A DNA stretch of 64,000 nt from Spirosoma utsteinense (GTDB taxonomy: Bacteria > Bacteroidota > Bacteroidia > Cytophagales > Spirosomataceae): the NCBI RefSeq assembly GCF_014282275.1, contig NZ_VFIA01000006.1:1-64000 (forward strand). Reading direction: 5' to 3'. Shown piece by piece: positions 33,598-42,315 of the stretch. Positions within the stretch are counted from its first letter, which is position 1. Every line of letters begins with the position of its first letter. Below the pieces are notes generated by a model that did no database searches, was not told the origin of the DNA, and saw only the letters and a program-made list of their open reading frames with translations. The translations under genes were made by a program, and so were the position numbers.

Positions 33598-35805
33598 ATG
33601 ATGCAGGTTGATCAGACGGTCCATGTGACCATCAAAGAGCGGCTAAAAGAAATTTTCGGATACAGTCAGTTCCGGGGTGATCAGGAAGCAATTATTCACA
33701 GCATTCTGGCGGGCCGTAATACGTTCGTTATCATGCCCACAGGAGCGGGTAAATCCCTGTGCTACCAACTGCCTGCCATTGTTAGTGAGGGGACTGCCAT
33801 CGTTATTTCCCCCTTGATTGCCCTGATGAAAAATCAGGTTGACCAGTTGAACGCCTTCGGTATCAACGCCCAGTTTCTTAATTCGACCCTGTCGAAGGCC
33901 GAAATGAACAAGGTCAAAAAAGACACACTCAACGGTACGCTGAAACTTCTTTACATCGCTCCCGAGTCGTTAACGAAAGAGGAGAATTTGGACTTTTTGA
34001 AGAAAGCCACCATCTCATTCGTTGCCATAGACGAAGCACACTGTATCTCGGAATGGGGCCATGACTTCCGTCCGGAGTACCGGAAAATACGTGGTATTGT
34101 TGATGACATCGGCAACCTGCCCGTGATCGCTTTGACGGCTACCGCTACACCAAAAGTGCAGCAGGATATTCAGAAAAACTTGCAAATGGAGGAAGCTGAC
34201 CTCTACAAAACGTCGTTCAATCGGAAAAACCTATACTACGAGATCAAGCCTAAGGTTGAGGCCAAAAAGCAACTCATAAAATTTGTCAAGCAGAACAAAG
34301 GCAAATCAGGTATTATCTATTGCCTGAGCCGGAAAACGGTAGAGGAAATTGCCGAACTGCTCAGCGTGAACGATGTAAAGGCCTTGCCCTACCACGCTGG
34401 TCTGGACCCCCAAACGCGGATGCATAATCAGGACGCCTTCCTCAACGAAGATGTTGACGTTATCTGCGCGACCATTGCTTTCGGGATGGGTATCGACAAG
34501 CCCGACGTCCGGTTTGTCATTCACTACGATGCGCCAAAGTCGCTGGAAGGGTATTATCAGGAAACCGGCCGTTCGGGGCGGGACGGGCTGGAGGGCAACT
34601 GCATTATGTTCTATAGCTATGACGATATCGTAAAGCTCGAGAAATTTAATAAAGACAAACCCGTTACCGAACGCGACAATGCGCGGCATTTACTGTCGGA
34701 GATGGTTTCCTATTCCAATCTCGGTGTGTGTCGGCGTCGGCAATTGTTAGGCTATTTCGGTGAATTTATGAAGGAGGACTGCGGTTTCTGCGACAACTGC
34801 ATGAAGCCGACAGAAAAATTCAAAGTTCAGCACGAAGTGGTACTGGCCCTGCAAACGGTATTGCAGACCGATCAGCGGTTCGACGTGTCGCACCTGAGCG
34901 ATGTACTGACAGCCACCAGCAACCAGTATGTGACCAGCTACGAACACAATCGGCTCGATGTATACGGTAAAGGACGTGAATTCAACGAGACGGCTGAGTT
35001 CTGGTGCTCGCTCATCAAACAGATTACCATATACGGCTATCTTGAGAAAGACGTCGATAACTATGGGATTCTGAAGCTGACACAGCGTGGGATGAACTAC
35101 ATCGAAGATCCGTATCCCATTACGCTGGCCAAAGATCATGACTATGCCCACATAGCTGTCGATACGGGTGAGGATGAAAAAGATGCAGATGCCGCATCGG
35201 GTGGCGTAGCTTATGACGAAGAATTACTTGGCTTACTGAAAGCACTCCGGAAAAAAGTTGCCCGGGAGAAAAACCTGCCTCCTTATGTGATCTTCCAGGA
35301 CCCGTCCATGGAAGAAATGGCAACGACTTATCCTACTACCCGTGAAGAAATGGCGCAGATCAACGGCGTCGGGATGGGTAAAGTGCAGAAGTTTGGCAAG
35401 CAGTTTATCGATCTGATCACCAAGTACGTCGAGGAGAACGAGATTGAGACTGATAAAGACGTTGTTGTTAAATCGACCGTCAATAAATCGAAGGTTAAAA
35501 TCTATATCATTCAGCAGATCGACCGAAAAGTCGATCTGGATGAGATCGCTGAAGCGAAATCGTTGTCTATGGAGGACCTGATGGAAGAAATCGAACATAT
35601 CTGTTATTCGGGTACACGGCTGAACCTCGACTACTACATCAATCAGGTAATGGACGAAGACCGGCAGGATGAGATATTTGAGTATTTCATGCGGGCCGAA
35701 ACGGATAATATTGCCATTGCCCTGCGCGAATTTGGGGGCGATGATTTCACCGAACAGGATTTACGCTTGATGCGCATCAAGTTCCTGTCGGAAGTAGCTA
35801 ACTAG
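33598..35805 (+). CDS. recQ: ATP-dependent DNA helicase RecQ
   Basis: 735 residues. The SF2 helicase core has Walker A MPTGAGKSLCYQL (about 46-58), the box DEAHCISEWGHDFRPEY, and motif VI QETGRSGRDG. The RecQ zinc-binding region has the expected Cys residues (GVCRRRQLLGYF, then EDCGFCDNC, about 380-404). A winged-helix RQC domain follows, then an HRDC domain (about 540-625, EELLGLLKALR), and a further helical tail of about 100 residues. It unwinds DNA 3' to 5' in repair and recombination. A 24-bp-stem hairpin follows the stop. Confidence 0.95.
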   Translation: MMQVDQTVHVTIKERLKEIFGYSQFRGDQEAIIHSILAGRNTFVIMPTGAGKSLCYQLPAIVSEGTAIVISPLIALMKNQVDQLNAFGINAQFLNSTLSKAEMNKVKKDTLNGTLKLLYIAPESLTKEENLDFLKKATISFVAIDEAHCISEWGHDFRPEYRKIRGIVDDIGNLPVIALTATATPKVQQDIQKNLQMEEADLYKTSFNRKNLYYEIKPKVEAKKQLIKFVKQNKGKSGIIYCLSRKTVEEIAELLSVNDVKALPYHAGLDPQTRMHNQDAFLNEDVDVICATIAFGMGIDKPDVRFVIHYDAPKSLEGYYQETGRSGRDGLEGNCIMFYSYDDIVKLEKFNKDKPVTERDNARHLLSEMVSYSNLGVCRRRQLLGYFGEFMKEDCGFCDNCMKPTEKFKVQHEVVLALQTVLQTDQRFDVSHLSDVLTATSNQYVTSYEHNRLDVYGKGREFNETAEFWCSLIKQITIYGYLEKDVDNYGILKLTQRGMNYIEDPYPITLAKDHDYAHIAVDTGEDEKDADAASGGVAYDEELLGLLKALRKKVAREKNLPPYVIFQDPSMEEMATTYPTTREEMAQINGVGMGKVQKFGKQFIDLITKYVEENEIETDKDVVVKSTVNKSKVKIYIIQQIDRKVDLDEIAEAKSLSMEDLMEEIEHICYSGTRLNLDYYINQVMDEDRQDEIFEYFMRAETDNIAIALREFGGDDFTEQDLRLMRIKFLSEVAN

Positions 35806-35820
35806 AGTTGATGAGTTGGT

Positions 35821-35878
35821 AAGTCGGTGAGTGGGTAAGTCAGTAAGCATATGAACTGACTTACCCACTTACTGACTT
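35821..35878. terminator. Long hairpin between recQ and purD
   Basis: 35821-35844 pairs with 35855-35878 over 24 bp with two G-T pairs and a 10-base loop. It is built from short repeats (GTAAGTCAGT/ACTGACTTAC) and followed by repeated GACTTCTT units, then ACTCTTTT. Confidence 0.7.
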
Positions 35879-35906
35879 CTTGACTTCTTGACTGACTAAC
35901 TCTTTT

Positions 35907-37193
35907 ATGAACATACTACTACTGGGTTCGGGTGGGCGTGAGCACGCGTTTGCGTGGAAATTAGCACAAAGCCCGTTATGTGATACGCTGTTTGTAGCAC
36001 CGGGCAATGCCGGCACAGCGCAGGTGGCCACCAACTTGCCAATTGGTTTTTCTGATTTTCCTGCTGTCGCCGACGCCATTCGGGCGCATAGCATCGATCT
36101 GCTTATTGTTGGGCCAGAGGAACCTTTGGTGAAAGGCATTGTTGATTTCATTCGTCAGCAAGCGGATCTGTCTCATCTGCCGATTGTTGGCCCTGATGCC
36201 AAGGGGGCGCAGTTGGAAGGCAGTAAAGATTACTCGAAGCAGTTTATGCAGCGTTACGGTATTCCAACGGCATCGTCGCAAACGTTCACGGTCGACACGC
36301 TTACCAGCGGCCTGAACTACCTGGAAACGCACTCCCTTCCAATTGTGTTGAAAGCCGATGGACTAGCCGCTGGCAAAGGGGTTATCATTGCCGATACCGT
36401 CGCTGAAGCGCAATCCACTTTACGCGATATGCTGGATGGGCAAAAGTTTGGTGAAGCAAGTAGTAAAGTCGTTGTCGAGCAATTTTTACGTGGTATAGAG
36501 CTATCGGTGTTTGTGCTGACCGATGGCGAAAACTACAAAATTTTACCCGAGGCCAAAGACTATAAACGGATCGGCGAAGGCGATACGGGACCTAACACAG
36601 GTGGTATGGGCGCAGTTTCGCCAGTTGTATTCGCCAGTGAAACGTTCCTTCGTAAAGTCGAAGAAAAAGTTGTAAAGCCAACGCTGGCTGGTCTGAAGCA
36701 GGAGGGTATCCGGTACCAGGGATTTATTTTTGTCGGTTTGATGAAGGTAAATGGCGAACCGGTCGTTATTGAATATAATGCCCGGATGGGCGACCCCGAA
36801 ACAGAAGTGGTGTTGCCCCGAATTCAGAACGACTTTGCCGAACTGATGATGGCTACCGCTTCCGGCGAACTGAATACCATAACATTACAAGTGTCGCCCC
36901 AAACAGCTGTTACTACGGTAGTTGTAGCTGGGGGATATCCGGATGCCTACGAGAAAGGCAAAGTCATTTCAGACCTGGAACGTCTGGATGATATTATGGC
37001 GTTCCATGCAGGAACGCTGGCAAAAGACGGTCATGTGCTGACCAACGGGGGGCGGGTCCTGGCCTTGACAGCTCAGGCGAACTCGCTCGAAAACGCGGTT
37101 CGGAAGTCGCAGGAAGCGGCCCGAACGGTGCAATTTGATGGGAAACAGTACCGAAAAGATATTGGGCTCGACCTGATCCGGTACGCTGACTAG
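35907..37193 (+). CDS. purD: Phosphoribosylamine-glycine ligase
   Basis: 428 residues. It opens with MNILLLGSGGREHAFAWKLAQS, the PurD N-terminal fold, followed by an ATP-grasp domain (PIVLKADGLAAGKGVIIAD near residue 148) and a C-terminal segment with GPNTGGMGAVSP and YNARMGDPETEVVLPR. The enzyme makes GAR from phosphoribosylamine, glycine and ATP in purine synthesis. The gene is isolated from other pur genes. The next gene, ricT, starts 101 bases downstream on the same strand. Confidence 0.96.
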   Translation: MNILLLGSGGREHAFAWKLAQSPLCDTLFVAPGNAGTAQVATNLPIGFSDFPAVADAIRAHSIDLLIVGPEEPLVKGIVDFIRQQADLSHLPIVGPDAKGAQLEGSKDYSKQFMQRYGIPTASSQTFTVDTLTSGLNYLETHSLPIVLKADGLAAGKGVIIADTVAEAQSTLRDMLDGQKFGEASSKVVVEQFLRGIELSVFVLTDGENYKILPEAKDYKRIGEGDTGPNTGGMGAVSPVVFASETFLRKVEEKVVKPTLAGLKQEGIRYQGFIFVGLMKVNGEPVVIEYNARMGDPETEVVLPRIQNDFAELMMATASGELNTITLQVSPQTAVTTVVVAGGYPDAYEKGKVISDLERLDDIMAFHAGTLAKDGHVLTNGGRVLALTAQANSLENAVRKSQEAARTVQFDGKQYRKDIGLDLIRYAD

Positions 37194-37294
37194 TGATTAT
37201 TATGAGTTACAGGCGTTGGTAGATGATGTGAACACTTTTTTAAGTGCAAAGCCGTATCGAACGCCTATAACCCATACCTTATACCAATAAGAAT

Positions 37295-38512
37295 ATGTCT
37301 TGTAAATCCTGTGCAACCGGTGGGTGTGGAACCCAACGCACAGCGTCTACTACTGCATCCGATGGCTCACCGGCCGTGGCTGCCGTGGCAGGATGCTCGA
37401 GTGGTGGGTGCAGCACCGGAGGCTGTAATAAGCTGAATTCATTTGACTGGCTGAGCGATATCGCGATGCCAGGTAAAGGGTACGACGTTGTTGAGGTGAA
37501 ATTCAAAGGTGGCCGTAAAGAGTATTACCGCAACGTTCACCAACTTGATCTTACAACGGGTGATTATGTAGTGGTTGAGATGCAGTCGGGGTTTCACCTC
37601 GGTGCAGTATCGATGCAGGGTGAGCTGGTCCGGCTGCAAGTGAAAAAACGTGCTGTTAAAATCAATGACGACACGAAGGTAATTCACCGCACAGCCACAG
37701 CAAAAGACCTCGAACGGCATGAACAGGCTGTTTTGCGTGATCTTCCTGCTCTATACCGCTCGCGCGAAATTGTCCGTGAGCTGAAGCTGAACATGAAGCT
37801 GTCTGACGTGGAGTTCCAGTCCGACAACACGAAAGCAACGTTTTATTACTCCTCCGAAGAGCGTGTTGATTTTCGGGAGTTGATCAAAATGCTGGCCGGT
37901 GAATTTAAGGCGCGGATTGAAATGCGGCAGATCAGTCTACGGCAGGAAGCCGGGCGTCTGGGTGGCATTGGCTCCTGCGGCCGTGAACTCTGCTGCTCGA
38001 CCTGGCTTACCGATTTCAAAAATATTGCGACCTCGGCAGCCCGGTATCAAAACCTGTCGCTCAATCCGGCTAAACTATCCGGTCAGTGTGGACGGCTGAA
38101 ATGCTGTCTGAACTACGAGCTGGATACATACATGGATGCCCTGCGCGATATTCCAACGATTGAAAAACCACTGGAAACGCAGAAGGGCCGTGCCTGGCTG
38201 CAGAAGACTGATATCTTCCGTCGGTTGATGTGGTTTGGGTACAGTTCGGAAAGTACCTGGCATCCCCTGCCTATTGCGCGGGTCGTTGAGATTCTTGAGT
38301 TGAACAAGCGGGGTATCGTTCCTGAATCGTTTGATGTGCTGACGCCCATTGGGGAGAAGGAGCCAATCGTGCTGGCGGCTCTCAATAGTGACCTGCAGAA
38401 ACTGGACGCCAAATACGCGACCCGGAACACGAAGAAGAAAAAGAAGAAGCCAAAAGGCGGAGTAAGTCCGGGTGGTAACTCACCCAAACCGACCACGAAT
38501 GGTGTTGCTTAA
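37295..38512 (+). CDS. RicT-like PSP1-domain protein with Cys-rich N-terminus
   Basis: 405 residues. The PSP1/RicT core (about 55-290) contains the paired Cys motifs GSCGRELCCSTWL and SGQCGRLKCCLNYE, which in RicT homologues help hold iron-sulfur clusters. The N-terminal 45 residues are unusual: a run of Cys/Gly/Ser motifs (CKSCATGGCG, then CSSGGCSTGGC) that could bind extra metal. The C-terminus is a Lys-rich tail (KKKKKKPKGG). In Bacillus, RicT works in a complex affecting RNA maturation; the role in Bacteroidota is not defined. A hairpin terminator follows the stop codon. Confidence 0.85.
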   Translation: MSCKSCATGGCGTQRTASTTASDGSPAVAAVAGCSSGGCSTGGCNKLNSFDWLSDIAMPGKGYDVVEVKFKGGRKEYYRNVHQLDLTTGDYVVVEMQSGFHLGAVSMQGELVRLQVKKRAVKINDDTKVIHRTATAKDLERHEQAVLRDLPALYRSREIVRELKLNMKLSDVEFQSDNTKATFYYSSEERVDFRELIKMLAGEFKARIEMRQISLRQEAGRLGGIGSCGRELCCSTWLTDFKNIATSAARYQNLSLNPAKLSGQCGRLKCCLNYELDTYMDALRDIPTIEKPLETQKGRAWLQKTDIFRRLMWFGYSSESTWHPLPIARVVEILELNKRGIVPESFDVLTPIGEKEPIVLAALNSDLQKLDAKYATRNTKKKKKKPKGGVSPGGNSPKPTTNGVA

Positions 38513-38517
38513 ATACT

Positions 38518-38548
38518 ACGAACCCTGGCTTATTACGCCGGGGTTCGT
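38518..38548. terminator. Terminator after ricT
   Basis: ACGAACCCTGGC (38518-38529) pairs with GCCGGGGTTCGT (38537-38548) with one T-G pair and a 7-base loop, then TGTTTT. It starts 6 bases after the stop codon and lies between convergent genes. Confidence 0.75.
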
Positions 38549-38622
38549 TGTTTTAAAGTAGCCCTGCCAGTGCGGTCCGGCGTTCCGGTCGAAGACCCTG
38601 GTAGCGGCTACGTGGGGCAAGG

Positions 38623-39051
38623 CTACCGGTTTACCGCCTTTTTGGTTGTAATGATTACCAAACCGTGGCGGGCGTTCTTACCGTAAAACGTCGCTGCCCG
38701 GCTACCTTCCAGTACGTTTACTGAGGCTACTTCATTCTGGCGTAATGTCTTAAGTACGGTGGCCGTAGCCACTTTACCGTCTATGACATACATGGGTGAT
38801 CCACTGGCTTTGGCACGAAGCCACAAGGGAGCGGCCTCTTTAACGGTTGCGCTTTGGGCCGGTAGCGCGTTATAATTATTATCGAGCCGAACACCGGGCA
38901 TAATCATCGGTGCGGGGGCTAGCCGTGAGTTTGGGTTAGCCTGTCTGGATACAGGCGCGGGCGGCAGGGTATCGGTCCTGGGGGTAAGCCTTGGCAATGC
39001 CATACCTGAACCGGTTGTGAGGAACAGCAAAAAAAGTAATCGCATGATCAT
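38623..39051 (-). CDS. Small secreted protein with TonB-plug-like module
   Basis: 142 residues; a second Met two codons later is an alternative start. A signal peptide covers about 1-18. The C-terminal half (about 80-140) reads MYVIDGK..., ASVNVLEGSRAATFYG, then ARHGLVIITTKK. This is the beta-alpha-beta pattern of TonB-receptor plug domains in Bacteroidota, but without a barrel. It is the last gene of the BlaI/BlaR1 cassette, 73 bases after the preceding gene. Plug-like pieces of this kind also occur at the C-termini of the two upstream products. It may act as a periplasmic ligand or partner of the receptor, which is inference. Confidence 0.65.
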   Translation of the reverse strand: MIMRLLFLLFLTTGSGMALPRLTPRTDTLPPAPVSRQANPNSRLAPAPMIMPGVRLDNNYNALPAQSATVKEAAPLWLRAKASGSPMYVIDGKVATATVLKTLRQNEVASVNVLEGSRAATFYGKNARHGLVIITTKKAVNR

Positions 39052-39124
39052 GGGCGGGCTGTGTTATTGACAGAACGACCGTTAGACGCGAAACGTACGA
39101 TCCCGTTTAGTCTCCCCCCGATTT

Positions 39125-40069
39125 TTAGAAATCACCCGAATAAAACGGACTGAACACGTAATAAGAACTATCCCGTTTAGCTCGTTTGGGAGCTGTCTGG
39201 ATGTAGAGTTCAAAGCGGGGCAATGGACTATTGGCCCGAAACCAATCGGTGTAGGGGCGTTCCTTGATGTAGAGCCGCGCTACCTCCCGCACGTGTACGG
39301 TTTCAACATCGGCAACGGTGGCAGGCAGCTGGTTTATGTAGACCTCGACGTCATTTTTGAACTCATCGTACACTTTCAGGTGCTCATTTTTGGTACGTTC
39401 GACAAGCGCGTTTTTATTATGAAAGAAGGTGGCTTCAAGTAACGAATTCATTGTGAACATATACGAGTCGCCCTGCGGGTGCTTTGAAATGGCAGCCGCC
39501 TGAAGAAACGTGAAAAACCGTCGGCGCTCCGGAGTAAATGCAACAGCGATCGGACTGGTTTGAATCAGTATCTGGTAGGATTTCGCCTTGGGATCAACGT
39601 CCGGTTGATCTTCCCACTTATGCATGACAAATGCTTCCCTGACATATTCCGGCGCTACCCGGGCCAGCGATTCGATAGGGGTTTCTTTCCCATCGATATA
39701 TAGGTCAGACTCGTAAAGGTGATCGCTGTTTACTGCCATACGGTCATTGTTGATCTGTAGCACCACAGGCTCGCCTTGAATAGACCGGGTTCCTGACCGT
39801 GTTTGATACAATGCGGAGTGCATGTACCAGTTTCTTTTATCTTCCAGCGCCACCGCCAGCGCCCGGGTTGGGCTGGTGGCGGGTAAGGCATGTGGCTTGG
39901 TCGTAGCTTCTTCGGGTTTTCGATGTTGGCACGCTAGCACCATCATCCCTACTAACGCAGCCCAAAGCACATACCGGCTGTAGTCCAGATAGCCGGACTG
40001 TTGGCGGTTGATCATGCTGATGCGATGACGCAGTGCTGACCCGCTAAACTGATTCGTGAAGGCATACAT
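39125..40069 (-). CDS. BlaR1-like receptor fragment without the protease domain
   Basis: 314 residues. The N-terminus (TNQFSGSALRHRISMINRQQSG, then a membrane segment ending MMVLAC) matches the middle of the neighbouring 566-residue M56 receptor, which reads SNQFSQPCLQERVSMMNRQRS before its own membrane segment ending VAFAC. The M56 peptidase part is missing. The remaining 265 residues should be periplasmic and include LYIDGKETPIESL and YQILIQT, an apparent diverged plug-like module. The start codon is 2 bases beyond the stop of the receptor gene, so they are tightly coupled. It looks like a partial duplication turned into a sensor-only protein. Confidence 0.7.
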   Translation of the reverse strand: MYAFTNQFSGSALRHRISMINRQQSGYLDYSRYVLWAALVGMMVLACQHRKPEEATTKPHALPATSPTRALAVALEDKRNWYMHSALYQTRSGTRSIQGEPVVLQINNDRMAVNSDHLYESDLYIDGKETPIESLARVAPEYVREAFVMHKWEDQPDVDPKAKSYQILIQTSPIAVAFTPERRRFFTFLQAAAISKHPQGDSYMFTMNSLLEATFFHNKNALVERTKNEHLKVYDEFKNDVEVYINQLPATVADVETVHVREVARLYIKERPYTDWFRANSPLPRFELYIQTAPKRAKRDSSYYVFSPFYSGDF

Positions 40070-40071
40070 GA

Positions 40072-41772
40072 TTACCGTGGTATATTGAAAAGTTGCGGGT
40101 AAACCTGAGCAAGCAGCGGAGTCGACGCATACTTATCGCGTCGCGTAATGTTCGTTAAACGAGACACGAGAATCAGGCCATTCTTCGCTCGTTTGTCACC
40201 CAGACGGACAACGGCTGCCTGGCCATCGAAAATCACTACTTTTTTTAAGTCAATAGCCCGCAGGGGCGTTAGTTCGTCACGCGTTATTTCACGACCATCC
40301 AGAAAAATCACGGCATGTTTGTATTCAGGGTATACGTCGAGGTGAAAATCCGGCGTCATTCGCAAACCAGTGCTGCGTAATCCAAAATAGTTACTCTCCA
40401 GAAAATCGTTTCTGAAGTAGACCCGAAACAGGCCAAACACAGAATTGGCATCAGTAATCAGTGGGAGCGTTTCAGACTCGCCTGGAAATTTACGGCTTTC
40501 ACGGGAGGCTATTTCCCGGAGACGCTTTGGGAACTGTTCATCGACGAAGCCGAGCTGGCATCCGTAGACATCGCAGTGCAAGCCAAGGGCCGGTATTGGC
40601 GCGCGTTTTAATGATGAGCCAACAGACACATCGATCATATGCCCTGGTTTGGGCACGTTCAATTTTACGGTAACCTGATGAATTTGTCCGTTGGGGAGCC
40701 GCTTCAAATCGTTGACATCGAGACCAACTTTGAGTTGGCTGAGTTCCCGGCGTAACGTATCGAGATCTTGCTGTGAAGTGTGGCTGGTGATAAGACCATA
40801 AAAGTCAGAACCAGGCTGCTCTATGTATCGATATGAAGGTTTACTGCTTACCAGTTGACAGGCGAAAGCAACATTGGCTACACTCATCAATGCAAACAGG
40901 TAGCGCCCCCAGGCCGACGAGCGTGATCGCTGGCGATTCATCATGCTTACCCGCTCCTGCAGGCAGGGCTGGCTAAACTGATTCGAGATAACCGACGGTC
41001 TGACTGACAAACTAACCTTTACCAGATTATACTGATAGGACTTTGCATCGATACCTTCAGCCAAAACGGTCTGGTCGGCGCTGAACTCAAGAATTTGATG
41101 AACCTGCTGACGGAAGAGGTGGACCGCCGGATTGAACCAGAAAATGATGCTCACTAACTCAGCAGCCACCATATCCAGACTGTGCCACGCCCGCACGTGA
41201 ACGCGTTCGTGGCGCATGATTTGTTCAAGTTCGCTGGGTTCATGGCTGGCCGGGTTAAGGACAACCCACTTGAAAAACGAAAAGGGCGACGTCAGCTTAT
41301 CATTTTTTACCAACGTAAAGTCATCATATAATTCCCGGGTCGACTGGCAAATTAGCTGCCTGAGTGATACCAGTCGAATGACAAACCGACATAGCAGAGC
41401 TGCCAGCACGATCAGATAAACAGCCAGCGCACCCGATTGCCATGACCAGCCGTACTCGACGGTCGTATTCGGGAAAGCCCGGAAGGTATGGCCGTTGGGA
41501 AAGGTGATCGTTACATCGGAGTTTGGCGAAGAAGGAACGGGCAGCACCTTTGGAACGATTACCTGAGCCGTACGCTGCATGACGGCCCGCACGGGCTGAG
41601 GTCGCCAGTCGGGCAACTCCAGCAGAGGCAGTATAAACGAAGCCAGTAGGCCAACCCAAAGTGCGAGTCGGTTTGCCACAAAAAATGTCTCCCGGCGGAG
41701 CAGCACATGATAGGCAATACTTACAACCGCCAGCAGACCATTGGCCAACACAACGTAACGCAGGGTTTCCAT
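40072..41772 (-). CDS. M56 (BlaR1-type) metalloprotease receptor
   Basis: 566 residues. Hydrophobic segments at about 1-20, 36-50 and 110-130 flank the M56 peptidase domain. The zinc motif is His188-Glu-Arg-Val-His192 in MRHERVHVRAW, followed by IIFWFNPAVH as in BlaR1. A further membrane segment follows at about 290-310. The periplasmic C-terminus (about 315-566) ends in a plug-like module: HAVIFLDGREI, KKVVIFDGQAA, then NGLILVSRL. There is no penicillin-binding sensor domain, so beta-lactams are not the likely signal. Such receptors cleave the partner BlaI repressor on signal. blaI lies 70 bases upstream on the same strand. Confidence 0.87.
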   Translation of the reverse strand: METLRYVVLANGLLAVVSIAYHVLLRRETFFVANRLALWVGLLASFILPLLELPDWRPQPVRAVMQRTAQVIVPKVLPVPSSPNSDVTITFPNGHTFRAFPNTTVEYGWSWQSGALAVYLIVLAALLCRFVIRLVSLRQLICQSTRELYDDFTLVKNDKLTSPFSFFKWVVLNPASHEPSELEQIMRHERVHVRAWHSLDMVAAELVSIIFWFNPAVHLFRQQVHQILEFSADQTVLAEGIDAKSYQYNLVKVSLSVRPSVISNQFSQPCLQERVSMMNRQRSRSSAWGRYLFALMSVANVAFACQLVSSKPSYRYIEQPGSDFYGLITSHTSQQDLDTLRRELSQLKVGLDVNDLKRLPNGQIHQVTVKLNVPKPGHMIDVSVGSSLKRAPIPALGLHCDVYGCQLGFVDEQFPKRLREIASRESRKFPGESETLPLITDANSVFGLFRVYFRNDFLESNYFGLRSTGLRMTPDFHLDVYPEYKHAVIFLDGREITRDELTPLRAIDLKKVVIFDGQAAVVRLGDKRAKNGLILVSRLTNITRRDKYASTPLLAQVYPQLFNIPR

Positions 41773-41842
41773 ACTAACGGTCTTTAATTGGCACGGATGG
41801 TTGTTTATGGATAGGTAATGCAGGTGGCCGGGCGTACCGCCT

Positions 41843-42205
41843 TTACTTCTTTTTCTCGATCATAGCCAGAATCTCCCGCAACTCATCGGCCGAAATCTTC
41901 TCGTTCTGCGCAAAGTAGCTGACCAGGTTCTTGTACGAATTATCAAAATAATCACCAACTACTTTTTTCAGTACGAAGCGATTCTGGTAATCTTCTTTGC
42001 TAACCACAGCGTAGTATTCATGTGTGTTGCCGTAGGCCCGGTGGCCGACGTAACCTTTTTCTTCCAGATTCCGAACAATGGTCGATACAGTATTATAGTG
42101 AAGGGGCGGGTTTGTAAAATGAGGCACCATGTCTTTTACATAGACAGGCTCCATTTTCCAAAGTACCTGCATCACTTCTTCTTCCTTAGCAGTCAACTTT
42201 TCCAT
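41843..42205 (-). CDS. blaI: BlaI/MecI-family transcriptional repressor
   Basis: 120 residues, the usual length. A winged-helix DNA-binding domain covers about 1-75 (LTAKEEEVMQVLWKMEPVYVKDM, then YNTVSTIVRNLEEKGYV, then HEYYAVVSKEDY), and the C-terminal dimerisation helices end EILAMIEKKK. It should repress its own operon until the BlaR1-type receptor inactivates it. A perfect palindrome 33 bases upstream is the likely operator. The nearest -7-like element (TAGGTTTG, 42210-42217) is only 5 bases from the ATG, so the transcript may be almost leaderless. Confidence 0.92.
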   Translation of the reverse strand: MEKLTAKEEEVMQVLWKMEPVYVKDMVPHFTNPPLHYNTVSTIVRNLEEKGYVGHRAYGNTHEYYAVVSKEDYQNRFVLKKVVGDYFDNSYKNLVSYFAQNEKISADELREILAMIEKKK

Positions 42206-42237
42206 AGAACAAACCTAAAACTATTTTTGTCGTTTTG

Positions 42238-42255
42238 AAACTAGTGGTCTAGTTT
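42238..42255. promoter_or_regulatory. Probable BlaI operator
   Basis: AAACTAG-TGGT-CTAGTTT is a perfect 7-bp palindrome with a 4-base spacer. It covers the position expected for the blaI -33 element and ends 7 bases before the -33 element of gldH on the other strand. Its half-site ACTAG resembles the ACTA-type half-sites of BlaI/MecI operators. Confidence 0.65.
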
Positions 42256-42262
42256 TTTATCG

Positions 42263-42294
42263 TTTGAAAAGCCAACCGCCCCGTCGTAGCTTTG
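42263..42294 (+). promoter_or_regulatory. Promoter of gldH
   Basis: TTTG (42263-42266), 20 bases, then TAGCTTTG (42287-42294), an excellent Bacteroidota promoter. The gldH ATG is 21 bases further. It also shows that a TTG at 42292 is not the start codon. Confidence 0.75.
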
Positions 42295-42315
42295 TTGTCT
42301 ATTTTCAGGTACCCT

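Noticed and set aside
35821-35906. Short repeats GACTTCTT/ACTGACTT as a CRISPR array
   Set aside because: The units are too short and irregular and form one hairpin; no cas genes are present.
40072-41772. Beta-lactam resistance sensor
   Set aside because: The M56 receptor lacks a penicillin-binding domain and no beta-lactamase gene is present; BlaI/BlaR1 names describe the family, not the signal.
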